Source: Kalmanozyma brasiliensis GHG001 (lineage: Eukaryota > Basidiomycota > Ustilaginomycetes > Ustilaginales). Taken from it: 64,000 bases of DNA. Both the position numbers and the translations under genes were made by a program. Of this stretch, positions 8,996 to 18,405 are shown one piece after another (position 1 is the stretch's first letter; each line of letters opens with the position of its first letter). The DNA is taken from the NCBI RefSeq assembly GCF_000497045.1, contig NW_015961988.1, positions 310,001 to 374,000 on the forward strand. Direction: 5' to 3'. The notes beneath the pieces were generated by a model. That model was given only the letters and a program-made list of their open reading frames with translations, ran no database searches and had not been told where the DNA came from.

Positions 8996-10965
8996 CTCGC
9001 TTCACGCTTTCTTCCCACCCTCTTTTGACCGCTCATCGCAGCTTGCAGCCTGCATCTTTCCCTTTGCCCATCAGGGTTGATGTCTCAGTGCCTTTCCCGA
9101 GCCTACTATTGCAATTAGGTTCTTCTTTTCGGTTCCTCGCTTATAGCCCTCCCCCCCATCCTCCAACCTCTCTCAGCTGTCAAACGTGGTCCAAGATTCC
9201 GTCTCCGCCTCGGCGTTGAAAAAAAGAGGCTCTCATCTTCGCAACTGCCCCGAGCTCACGATGCCCGTCCACCTATCGTCGACGAGCCTGGACATGGATG
9301 GATCTCGCATGCCCGTCTCGATGGCGCCCTTCATGCGACCAGGAGATCGTACGGGACCGAAGTGCGAACTTTCCCCTCTTGATTCCCATCGTCTCGGTCT
9401 CGCTGCCTCACAATGCACACGCGGTCGCTGCCATTCAACGGGACTATGGTACAACTCGCACATCATTCGCAATCGCGCATCGTCGCTGCTGTCCCTTGTG
9501 CAAGTGATCCTCGGCCTAGGTGACGCCCGACGCGATCTCGACCGACCGACGAGGCTCATCAATGCAGTCACGTTCGCAATTGGTGCGATATGGCTCTCTT
9601 GTTGGAACTGGAAACTCTCAGCCCAGCAGCACCTCAAGTGCCTCGCTTACTGGCGCGGAGGAGGCATTTCGACATTTCACGATGGGCAGAATTCGCCTGC
9701 GGTGGTACAGCCATCCCGCTGGGTGCAACATTCCAAAAGGCGGCCGGCGACGGTCGACTTCGTCAGCGGCTCTGCCCTAGCCGGCGCTTGTGACCAGGGT
9801 GGCTGCTGGGTCAAAGCTGCACCTTTGTCCGTGCGTTGGTGCAGGAATGTGCAGGTCGCCCTCGCTTGTGCTGCTTCCGCTTTGCACAAGGCGCCTCGGC
9901 TAGAGCGCTTCATTCTTCTCAGACCTGCATCTCGGACCTGTCAAGCAGCCTTGCATGTGGGATCCTTGCCCCTCTCGCTCCTCTCCTCCTTTGCCTCCAG
10001 TGTCATTGACATTTCCCCATGCCTTTCTCGTCCTCAGCTCCTGCGCCCGCCTCCGTCGCCAGACCTTCGTTTCAGTGATAAAGTTTGGCGTGCCTTGCCA
10101 GGGCCTGGCACACAATCATTGTGGTTTCGTTCACCGAACAAGCGCCACTGATTGGGTGCCTCCCTCCTCTCGTTCCCTTGCTGGTTGGACAGGCTTGGTC
10201 ACTTCGCTCTTCTGCTGTAGCGCCCACCTCGGACATGTCCTGCATTTGCCGCTCGTCCATAGCCCAGCTCGCCATCTTCGCCGAAGCCTATTCTTCTCTC
10301 GAAACTCGGTCTTCACTCTGGCTTTTGACGTGAGCTCTCTTGGCGTGGCCACACAGTCCATTCACATCTCGCAGAGGGCTCCTGGCCCCTGTTCTGAGGT
10401 GGCTTTTGGATACCCGAGGCTAGTCTAGCCAGCCCCTTCCGCCTCTGCCGCTGGACCAAGACATTCATTCTCGCCCTTACCCACCCTTGCCTCTCGGATC
10501 TTCTCGTTCGCTTCACGTCTCGATCCAACCTCGCGTCTACTGTCCTGGTGCCTTTGCCGACCATTCAGCCGCCTGCTGCCGTACCTGTCCAACACCTACA
10601 CCATCCAATGGCTCGTCCACTTTCCTTTAAAGACCTCCTCACATCTACCAAACACACGACCGATTCCGAACATTCCCCCCCTTGCTTCATCATCATCATT
10701 TGCGATCCCACCACGAGCTCTCAGCCTCAGCCCGTCTCGCCTATCATCACTTCCCCTTACGTCTCCATCGCCCCCTTCTCCCTCTACGCTCGCTCTTCCA
10801 TCCCTTTCAACATCGTAGTACCGGTTACATCTCGATCCTCTCTTTCCGTGAATCATCCCTCTCACCCCTCGCGACATTGCTTCGTTCCACCCATCAGCTT
10901 AAAATCGCCTCCGTTCCACCACCATATCGTCGTCTATCCAAACTCTTCCTCACAATTTCGCAGCC

Positions 10966-12288
10966 ATGTCCTCATCACACGCTTCCAGCTCTGCCTCGGC
11001 ACTCAACTCGAGCTTCCTTCGCCGACACCCCGCCAGCTTGATCCCCAAGCTGGTCCACAACCCCGCCCTCACTGACCTCATCAAGAGCCCCGTCACCCGC
11101 GAGATGGTCGTCTACCTCGCCAACCAGGCCGCTCACGTCATCCAGTGCGGCTCGACACAGTCCCCCGACACTCCGCCAGCGACACCCACCCGCTGCCTCG
11201 CCACGGCCGAAGCCGACCCCGCGGGCAAGCTCGAGATTAACGGCCTGCCCAGCCTGGAGACCTTCATTGCTCTCCTGGTCGAGCGATCCAACGTCCAAGT
11301 CCCCACCCTGCTCTGCACCCTCGTCTACCTCGACCGCTTGAGGTCTAGGCTGCCGCGCGTCGCCAAGGGCATGCACTGCACTCGTCACCGCGTCTTCCTC
11401 GCTACCCTCATCGTTGCCGCCAAGTACCTCAACGACTCGTCGCCCAAGAACAAGCACTGGACCAAGTACGGCGCTCTCTTCTCGCAAGCTGAGGTCAACC
11501 TCATGGAGAAGCAGCTTCTCTACCTCCTCGACTACGATCTCCGAATCGAGGAGGACGAGCTCATGGTCCACTTTGCCCCCTTCTTCCGCCGCGTCGAGAC
11601 GCGTGCCGAGGCCGGTCGTCGCGAGATGCACCTCCGTGGTCTCGAGTGTGGTCGCGAGCGCGAGCGGTACGTCCGTGCTAGCGAGCGCCGCGTCCACCTC
11701 CGCAACCTCCCTGCTTCCGAGGTTCCCTGCTGGAACCAGCAGACCGAGGCGAGTCGCTACGAGCAGCACCGCAGGTCGGCAGCCTACGACTCGCCCGACT
11801 CGCTGGATGCCTCGCCCAAGGAGATGTACAGCCACGCGTCGTCGTCGTCGCTCATGACCCGACAGGACTCGGTCGAGTCGAACGCCAGCTCTACCTCCTC
11901 AGAAGCCGAGCTCACCGACGACAACGGCTCCTCGTCGTCATCAGCGGAAGACTTTGACGACTACGAGGAGGACGACTACCTCGAGCAGGAGGGTCTCAAC
12001 ACTCGCATGCAACAGCATTCGGTGTCTGGTCTTCCTTCCAGCCAGTCGCACCCCGTCATGGTCGCTCACGGCGATGACCTGGATGGTCACAAGTCGGGCT
12101 CGGTCATGCACCGCTACCTCTCGCAGGCCTTGCCTTCGAGTCTCAAAAAGAGCAACGCATCGCACCCCGACATGCAGCAGCCGAGCCAAGCGCACATTCC
12201 GACGTCGCACTCGATGCGCAGCGTGCGTGGCAGCTCCAACCTTCTCTCTAGGATGCTCGGCGGACACCAGTCCTCCGCAGCATACTAA
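10966..12288 (+). CDS. Pho85-type (PCL1/2 family) cyclin, similar to smut Pcl12
   Basis: This 440-residue protein has a cyclin N-terminal box at about 85-200. Recognisable segments include [33 protein letters not shown], the helix with the AAKYLND core, and NKHWTKYG, a hallmark of the Pcl1/2/9 subfamily, followed by [14 protein letters not shown]. Such cyclins activate the Pho85/Cdk5-like kinase and act in bud morphogenesis and polarity. In U. maydis, Pcl12 is needed for filament formation. The C-terminal half is Ser-rich and acidic (a Glu/Asp stretch around 330-345) with many SP sites and looks disordered. The ATG at 10966 follows a long CT-rich leader, and no intron is needed. Orthology to Pcl12 rather than another Pcl cyclin is inferred, so no symbol is given. 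Confidence 0.88.
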   Translation: MSSSHASSSASALNSSFLRRHPASLIPKLVHNPALTDLIKSPVTREMVVYLANQAAHVIQCGSTQSPDTPPATPTRCLATAEADPAGKLEINGLPSLETFIALLVERSNVQVPTLLCTLVYLDRLRSRLPRVAKGMHCTRHRVFLATLIVAAKYLNDSSPKNKHWTKYGALFSQAEVNLMEKQLLYLLDYDLRIEEDELMVHFAPFFRRVETRAEAGRREMHLRGLECGRERERYVRASERRVHLRNLPASEVPCWNQQTEASRYEQHRRSAAYDSPDSLDASPKEMYSHASSSSLMTRQDSVESNASSTSSEAELTDDNGSSSSSAEDFDDYEEDDYLEQEGLNTRMQQHSVSGLPSSQSHPVMVAHGDDLDGHKSGSVMHRYLSQALPSSLKKSNASHPDMQQPSQAHIPTSHSMRSVRGSSNLLSRMLGGHQSSAAY

Positions 12289-12613
12289 ACTTGCCTTCTC
12301 CTCGGGATCCCGTGTCGCGTTCCTCTCTGGGAGAGGAATGGACAACGAAGGATCGCCGGACATTCTTTCTTCTCTCGTCTTAGTAATGGTTTCTCAGTCC
12401 TAGCATCATGTCATGGTTCATCGTCAGCAACAACCCCCTCCCACCTCACCTCGTCATCATTATCATCAGCATAGCCTCCCTAATGGACCTCCTCTAGCAT
12501 TCATCCCTCATCAACATCATAGTCGTCGTCTATCAGCATAGTAATTCTTCTCTGCTTAGTCTACTCCTTGCAAATGCAAAGCAAAACAATGGATTGCCAA
12601 CCATCAAAGCCCT

Positions 12614-12673
<60 letters not shown>

Positions 12674-12889
12674 CCCTATGAAGGCTTTATATAGTACGAT
12701 TGCCAGCTACGTAGTTGACAGCGACCTTGTTTGACAGGCGGTGAGATGACCCTCCTGTTGGCAGACCTCCACGATAGGAGGCGCCGAGTTCCGATTATTT
12801 TCTCAACACCCCCAATCCTCTCACTCAGCAACCTTTCATTGCGCACCGTCCGAACATCACACTCCCGGACCAGTGAGCCTGCAGCAGAC
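12289..12889. other. gene-free stretch between cyclin and CWF19 genes
   Basis: About 600 bp between two plus-strand genes. It contains AT-richer 3'-end sequence, a (TGTC)14 tract and a TATATAG stretch near 12688, roughly 200 bp before the CWF19 ATG. Confidence 0.5.
12617..12672. repeat. (TGTC)14 tetranucleotide repeat
   Basis: Fourteen perfect TGTC units over 56 bp, lying between the cyclin stop and the CWF19 start. Perfect tetranucleotide arrays of this length are usually length-polymorphic between strains. Confidence 0.97.
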
Positions 12890-14920
12890 ATGGCCGAGGA
12901 CACTGTTCGCCAAAGCGACCCCTCGTCCCGCCGGCGAGACGGAGACGACCGAAGCCATCACCGTCACCGAGACTCTAGCAGGCGGCATCGGGACGACGAC
13001 CGGGACGAGCGGAGAAAGCACAGCAGCCATAGCAGCAGAACAAGAGACGACGAAGACAAGCACCGGAGCGGCGATCGCGAACACCGCCACCGACATCATC
13101 ACCACCGCAGTAGCCATCGTCACCAGTCGGACTCGCGCGACAGACATCGCGAGCGACACCACGACGAGGAGCGCAGCGAGCGGAAGCGGAGGCACAGAGA
13201 AGAGGGATCACCGGGAGCGATACCACGGCCCGCTTTCAAGCGACCAGGCGAGTCCTCAGGCTCCGCCACGCCTACTTTTGGTCAGTCAAGTCGCCCACCG
13301 CGCAACATCGGCTTCGAAACACCTTCGTCGAAGCCAGCAACGGCCACGGCGATTCCCAGCGTCTTTACGCCGGTCATTGAGCGACCACCGGCAACGCCTC
13401 AAAAAGGCGTCATCATCGACAATGGCTCTAGCGACCCTGACCGGCCCATCATGACCTCGGATCAGCTCAACAAACTGCAAGCAAAGATCCTCAAAGCCGA
13501 GCTCATGGGCGACAGCAACTTGGACGCCCTACGAGCAGAATACGACAGCGAGTCTGCGCGAGCAAAGGCGCATCAATCCCTTGCAGGCGATCGAGGTGGC
13601 GGATTCGCCTCATCCTCAATCAGTGGTGATCGAATGGGCAAAGTATCCACGAACGCCAGCTCAGCAGGCGTGCTAGTCGAAGACGGCCAGCGCGAGCTGC
13701 AAGTGCTTCCGACGCTCGACGCTCGCGGACGCATGTACGACATCGGCTCGCTCAACTCCCAGACCGATCCGCCTCACGACCCCAAGGGCAAACGGAAGCT
13801 GAAAGGCCGTGACGAGTACGAAGCGCGTGACCCGTGCACCGGCTCCATCGTCCGCTACTCGGCCGACGACGACGGCACCAGCCTCGCCGACCTCGTGCGC
13901 CAAGAGCGATTCTCTGCCGGCTCCCGTTCGGTCAAGGACCCAGACGCCGAGCTGGCGACCAACATCATGATCGACCACTCGTACAGCGCCAATCTCGACG
14001 AGCAGGACGAGGAAGCGCATCGGTACGCAAAGAAGAAGATGCGGAGCGATGCGCTGAAGCGGCAGTTTGCGATCAACGACTTTGCGCGGACCAAGAAGGC
14101 GCTCGACCGATGTCGGTTCTGTTGGCAGGACGAAGGTGCCAGGCCACCACGGGTGACGGTAGTCAGCAGTGGGTACATGGCGTACTTGGCGATCCCGGAT
14201 GTGGAAGCGGCGTCGGAGCGCGAGGAGGACCATGTTTGGATCGTGCCGATGCAACACCACCTCAGTCTGCTCGAGGCAGACGACGACACGTGGGACGAGA
14301 TTCGCAACTTCCAGAAGTGCTTGCTGCAACTGGCAGCGGCGGGAGGGCGAGCGGTGGTGTTCTACGAGACGGTAGTGTCGCTCAAAGGACAGGCACATAG
14401 CGTCATCGAGGCGGTGATTCTGCCGAAACCAGCGATGGATCTCGTACCCGGCGTATTCAAGGAGAGCCTCCGCAGCGTCGGCGGCGAATGGAGCACGCAC
14501 AAGAAGGTCATCGAGTTCTCCAGCTCCAGACCCTTTCGGCATGCGCTCGTGCCCAACCTGCCTTACTTTGCCGTCTCGTGGGACTACAGATGGAACACGG
14601 GCTACGGCCACGTCATCGAAAACATGGACTCCGACCGAGGCGGCAAGGTTGAGGATGAGAACGCCTTTGATGTCGACGAGATGACAGCTGGCGGAGGCGG
14701 TGGAGCAAGCAGTGGCAGGTTCGATCCCAACTTTGCAAGGGACGTAATCAGGGGCGTCCTGGAGGACCTGGACAATGACAGCGGGAGTGACGGCGGCTAC
14801 ATTAGGTCGTTCGGCAAGTCCAGAAGGAGATCGGATGACGAGAAGAGACGGGTCAAGGACAAGTTCATGCGCGAATGGACCAAGGTGGACTGGACAAAGA
14901 TGCTCACGTCTCAGTCGTAG
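12890..14920 (+). CDS. CWF19: CWF19-like pre-mRNA splicing factor (CwfJ family)
   Basis: The 676-residue product has the two C-terminal CwfJ domains. The first starts near DRCRFCWQD (about 405-413, with the zinc-type CxxC) and includes HVWIVPMQHH, the HIT-like motif of the family, then GGRAVVFYETV. The second (about 520-615) includes PYFAVSWDY and a closing segment, RFDPNFARDVIRGVLED. The family (CWF19L2, yeast Drn1, S. pombe Cwf19) associates with the late spliceosome and with lariat debranching. The first 110 residues are an Arg/Ser/Asp/His-rich RS-like region. The frame is open upstream to 12731, but the ATG at 12890 (MAEDTV) follows a typical leader and is preferred. It converges with SRP54, with 78 bp between the stops. 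Confidence 0.93.
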   Translation: MAEDTVRQSDPSSRRRDGDDRSHHRHRDSSRRHRDDDRDERRKHSSHSSRTRDDEDKHRSGDREHRHRHHHHRSSHRHQSDSRDRHRERHHDEERSERKRRHREEGSPGAIPRPAFKRPGESSGSATPTFGQSSRPPRNIGFETPSSKPATATAIPSVFTPVIERPPATPQKGVIIDNGSSDPDRPIMTSDQLNKLQAKILKAELMGDSNLDALRAEYDSESARAKAHQSLAGDRGGGFASSSISGDRMGKVSTNASSAGVLVEDGQRELQVLPTLDARGRMYDIGSLNSQTDPPHDPKGKRKLKGRDEYEARDPCTGSIVRYSADDDGTSLADLVRQERFSAGSRSVKDPDAELATNIMIDHSYSANLDEQDEEAHRYAKKKMRSDALKRQFAINDFARTKKALDRCRFCWQDEGARPPRVTVVSSGYMAYLAIPDVEAASEREEDHVWIVPMQHHLSLLEADDDTWDEIRNFQKCLLQLAAAGGRAVVFYETVVSLKGQAHSVIEAVILPKPAMDLVPGVFKESLRSVGGEWSTHKKVIEFSSSRPFRHALVPNLPYFAVSWDYRWNTGYGHVIENMDSDRGGKVEDENAFDVDEMTAGGGGGASSGRFDPNFARDVIRGVLEDLDNDSGSDGGYIRSFGKSRRRSDDEKRRVKDKFMREWTKVDWTKMLTSQS

Positions 14921-14998
14921 AGCACGCAAGCAGGGGCATGGCAAATGAAAGCTACCATTGGTTCTGGCGATAATTGACCATTGAAGCGTGCGTGAGCT

Positions 14999-16918
14999 TC
15001 ATGCTCCTCCAGCTCCGCCTGCCCCTCCTCCGCCCATCATGCCCTTCATCATGTTCATCATTCCGCCCATTCCACCCATTTGCGACATCATATTTTGCAT
15101 CGCAGCCATATTCGGCATCCCTCCTCCTCCGCCGCCCATCATGTTGGCGAGACCTCCTAAGCCTCCCATGCCGCCCATGCCTCCCATGCCCGCCAGCCCC
15201 TCTGGCATGTTGCCGCTCTGTATCTGCTGCAGGAGCTTCTCTCTTCCGCCTGGTTGACGCAACTGCGCTTTGATCTCCGGCGGCAGCGCGTTCTGCATCT
15301 GCATGACCTGCTCGCGCGACATGCCGGGTGGCAGCTGGCCTGGTGCGGGCATCTTACCCTTCGCTCCTGGTCCTCCCATCCCCATCTGACGCAAGAAACC
15401 GTCTTTGCCACCGAAGCGTTTGACCATGCCGCCCACCATCCTGTACTGCATCAAGAACTCTTCCACCTCTCGGACGGACGTTCCTGAACCGCGGGCTACC
15501 CGACGCGCCCGAGCGGTCATGCGCATCTTTGGCTGTGGCTTCTTCTTCTTCTTGCTCTTTCCCGCGGCAGTGGAGCTCTCTGCGATGGCGAGCTCCTTCG
15601 ACTCCGCAGGCGGCTTCTTGGATCGAATCGGCGCAGTGAACATCCTGCCGTCGCTGTCGAGTTCCTCAGCGGTCATGGCATCGGTGATGAACATCATGCG
15701 CTTCATCTTGCTGCCTGCGGCCTCGTCGTCTCCGCCGGCACCGCTGAGCATCTGGCCCATGCCCGGGATCATACCTGCGATCTTGCTGAGCGGACCCATG
15801 CCCATGATGTTCGAGAGCTGCTCGCGCCAATCACGGATGCTGAACACTCCTCCTTCGCCGATCTTCTTGAGCATCTCCTGCTGTCGTTCCTGTCCGCCGT
15901 TCATCTGCATCTCCTCCATCTTGTCCATGAGACCGCTGATGTCGCCCATGCCGAGCAGCTTCGAGATGAACGGTTGGGCGCGGAACGGTTCGAGATCGGC
16001 AGCGTGCTCACCGGTGCCGATGAACATGATGGGTGTCGAGGTGGCAGCGACGGCCGAGATGGCACCACCACCCTTGGCGTGACCGTCGAGCTTGGTGACG
16101 ATGATGGCACCGTAGCCGGCGGCTTCCTTGAAGGCACGAGATTGCGCCTCGGCAGCTTGGCCGATGTTGGCGTCGAGCACCATGATGGTGAGATCGGGGG
16201 TGACGGCAGCGTCGATCTCGCGCATCTCATCGAAGAGCTCCTGCTCCTGCTTGTGACGACCGGATGTATCGACGATGATGACCTCGAACCGGTTCTGCTT
16301 GAAGCTGGCGACACCGGCAGCGGAGATGGCGACCGGGTCGGTCTCGGTGTAGCTGCCGTAGAAAGGGACGTTGATCTTGCTGGCGTTTTGCTTCAACTGA
16401 TCGAAGGCACCGGCACGGAAGGTGTCGGCACAGACGAGACCGGTCTTGAAGCCGCGCTTCTGGTAGTAGAGCGCGAGCTTGGTACACGAGGTCGTCTTAC
16501 CGGAACCCTGGAGACCGACAAACATGATGACGTTGGGCTTACCCTTCTTGGGCTTGAAGATGTCGCCTGGCCCTGCATTTCCGGCTGCGACGACTGCGCC
16601 CGAGTCGTCCTCGGTCTTGGTCTGTCCGTGCTGTGGGTCGACGAGTGCAACGAGGTGGTCAAAGACAGCCTTCTGGACGCGCTGACGACGCTGCGCATCG
16701 GTCCAGTTGGCGTTGGCCTTGTCGTTGAGAAGGGCGGTGACTTGGGCTTTGACCTGCGAGCGGAGGTTGGCGACGAGCTTGACATTGACATCGGCTTCGA
16801 TGAGGGCGTTGCACACAGATTTGAGGAGTTGGTCGATCGAAGCAGCGTCGACGGTGGGGACCTTGGAAAGGTCCTGGAAGGCGCTGTTGATGCGCCTACC
16901 GAGGTCGGAAAGAACCAT
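14999..16918 (-). CDS. SRP54: Signal recognition particle 54 kDa subunit
   Basis: SRP54 binds signal sequences as they leave the ribosome and, with its receptor, uses GTP to deliver ribosomes to the ER. The order is an N-terminal helical bundle (1-90), then the G domain with the P-loop [11 protein letters not shown] (about 135), DTSGRHKQ and [11 protein letters not shown], then a Met-rich M domain beginning near [11 protein letters not shown]. The conserved RRVARGSG of the M-domain RNA-binding helix is present. At 639 residues it is longer than most (about 500-540). There is a Lys/Ser-rich insert of about 35 residues just before the RRVARGSG helix, and a C-terminal tail of roughly 65 residues of Gly and Met only in short repeats. 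The start at 16918 ([10 protein letters not shown]) is canonical. Confidence 0.98.
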   Translation of the reverse strand: MVLSDLGRRINSAFQDLSKVPTVDAASIDQLLKSVCNALIEADVNVKLVANLRSQVKAQVTALLNDKANANWTDAQRRQRVQKAVFDHLVALVDPQHGQTKTEDDSGAVVAAGNAGPGDIFKPKKGKPNVIMFVGLQGSGKTTSCTKLALYYQKRGFKTGLVCADTFRAGAFDQLKQNASKINVPFYGSYTETDPVAISAAGVASFKQNRFEVIIVDTSGRHKQEQELFDEMREIDAAVTPDLTIMVLDANIGQAAEAQSRAFKEAAGYGAIIVTKLDGHAKGGGAISAVAATSTPIMFIGTGEHAADLEPFRAQPFISKLLGMGDISGLMDKMEEMQMNGGQERQQEMLKKIGEGGVFSIRDWREQLSNIMGMGPLSKIAGMIPGMGQMLSGAGGDDEAAGSKMKRMMFITDAMTAEELDSDGRMFTAPIRSKKPPAESKELAIAESSTAAGKSKKKKKPQPKMRMTARARRVARGSGTSVREVEEFLMQYRMVGGMVKRFGGKDGFLRQMGMGGPGAKGKMPAPGQLPPGMSREQVMQMQNALPPEIKAQLRQPGGREKLLQQIQSGNMPEGLAGMGGMGGMGGLGGLANMMGGGGGGMPNMAAMQNMMSQMGGMGGMMNMMKGMMGGGGAGGAGGA

Positions 16919-18405
16919 GCTGGGTAGCTGTCCACTCGCGAGGACAAGCGAGAGAGGATCGAGCTGCTGATGATGGGGGAAGGGCTAGTGTCGCAGGGAG
17001 GATGAGCACAGACGTTGGGCATGCGAGATGCTCCGTTGCTCGGGTGGCTGCGGTCACGTGGCTCTCCCCATTTCTCAACGTTTCTCTTGCACAATGCAGG
17101 TCTAACAAGGATAGAAAATTCACTAGATCTGAGGTATCGACGCGCCCGTCTGGAAGGCGGTGCTGAAGACCAACACAAAAGAACCTTCCGACGAACGATG
17201 CCTTCGGTCGCGGCTATGTCGCATCGACGCCTCCGCAGGGCTTGGCTATCAGGAAGATGGTGATGATCATCACCGGCGACAGCTTGGCTAGTATCACATA
17301 CGAGGTTGACCTGGTCAAGGCGAGCTCTTCGAAGGGCTTCTTAAAAGCAAGGTGCCGGCCATAGGTGCGGCCGTCAAGCGGCAAGAAGTGCTCAACGCGT
17401 GTCAGAGGATCGCCTCGGCATCAGCGCAGACCCACGAATGCTATCGAAGCTGCCGTTCTGATGGCCACGGAACACCAGAGCGATGATGCGACGACGACGA
17501 CTCTGAAAGGGAAAGCAGGGCCAAAATCGGGCCATTATGAGCGGGGCTGTGCAGTGATTTATGCAGTCAGCCGAGGCGAGGCAGCAGAGTGCGGCACTGG
17601 CGACGCGCTAGTCATTGTGCATAGATGATCGACGTCAGTCGACCTCCTTGAACCGGTACTGATCTTCTCGAGATCAGCAGCAGTGTCGACGCCCAGCATC
17701 ACGTCCATCAGCGAAGATGGCGGTATTAAGTCATTTCCTCTGAGACAACACCTTGACTGATGCGCAAACAGCGTACTAGAATGGTGACAGCGAGCGTACC
17801 AGAGAGCCAGGCTCTGCGCAGCCAGTCGATCCCAAATTTAAAGCGTTGTTGAGCTTGAAAAGGGGCAAGCCACCAATGCTGTGCAGAGAGCAAATTGTGC
17901 CTGCCAAGCTATCAATTTTGGCAGAGCGGACCCTAACGACGGTAGCAAGTCACAGCCTCCACTCCCACATGCGCACGAACAACCCTTCTTCGGCTTCGCC
18001 TCGTCGCTCCTCCTCCTCTCTTCGCTCATTCGTCATCTGGTACCGAGGTCAGCCAAGTCGGTCTTCCTGCGGTCGCGTCACAGCGCCGTTTGAGTCTCAC
18101 TTCCCGCCGACGGACAGGTGTTGGTTCGGACGCTTGGCAACCGCGGCTCTCCATCAACCGCGCACCCTACCGCACTGCTGACTCTCCCTGCCTCATCCTT
18201 CCAACGTAAGTAACCAGCTCGACGTCGACCTTGTCAATCTATATCACCTTCGCATCTCGATATCTTCACTTGCTTCTTCCGCGCATACACACCCTCACCA
18301 TACTCATGACAACGCCGTAGCATTCCACACCATACGCAACCTGTCATCTGGACCACCCGCAAAGAACATGCGATCTACTTTCAGCCTTTGACCTAGTACA
18401 TCGAC
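16919..18405. other. gene-free stretch between divergent SRP54 and ARM genes
   Basis: About 1.5 kb that should contain both promoters. The ARM side is CT-rich and includes a likely 5' leader intron. Short frames present do not resemble proteins. Confidence 0.5.
18206..18396 (+). other. possible 5'-leader intron of the ARM gene
   Basis: A consensus donor GTAAGT begins at 18206 after CT-rich leader sequence. Candidate acceptors are TTTCAG ending at 18384 and CCTAG ending at 18396, 10-22 bp before the ATG at 18406. CTCAT/CTCAC branch-like motifs lie between. Splicing is not proven. Confidence 0.4.

Larger units (their letters stand above)
4941..10965. other. 6.0 kb gene-free region between divergent FBPase and Pcl-type cyclin
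   Basis: The region separates two divergently transcribed genes. It is the longest gap in the window. The FBPase side holds a (TG)n tract and an open in-frame leader. The cyclin side becomes strongly pyrimidine-rich over the last roughly 550 bp before the ATG at 10966, as is common for fungal leaders. The longest frame inside, at 9186-10151, opens on GTG, has its first ATG at 9261 and shows no protein-like character. No domain or signal peptide could be recognised in any frame. A tandem pair of ACGCGT boxes (8049-8061) and a (CTG)11 tract (8962-8994) stand out. A long noncoding transcript or a long spliced 5' leader would be compatible but is not shown by the sequence. Confidence 0.5.

Noticed and set aside
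9186..10151. 321-codon plus-strand frame in the gap before the cyclin gene
   Set aside because: It opens on GTG (first ATG at 9261), lacks any domain or signal peptide, and has Cys/Arg/Ser composition typical of GC-rich noncoding DNA.
13673..14944. 423-codon frame antisense to CWF19
   Set aside because: Shadow of a well-supported gene; no protein family recognised.
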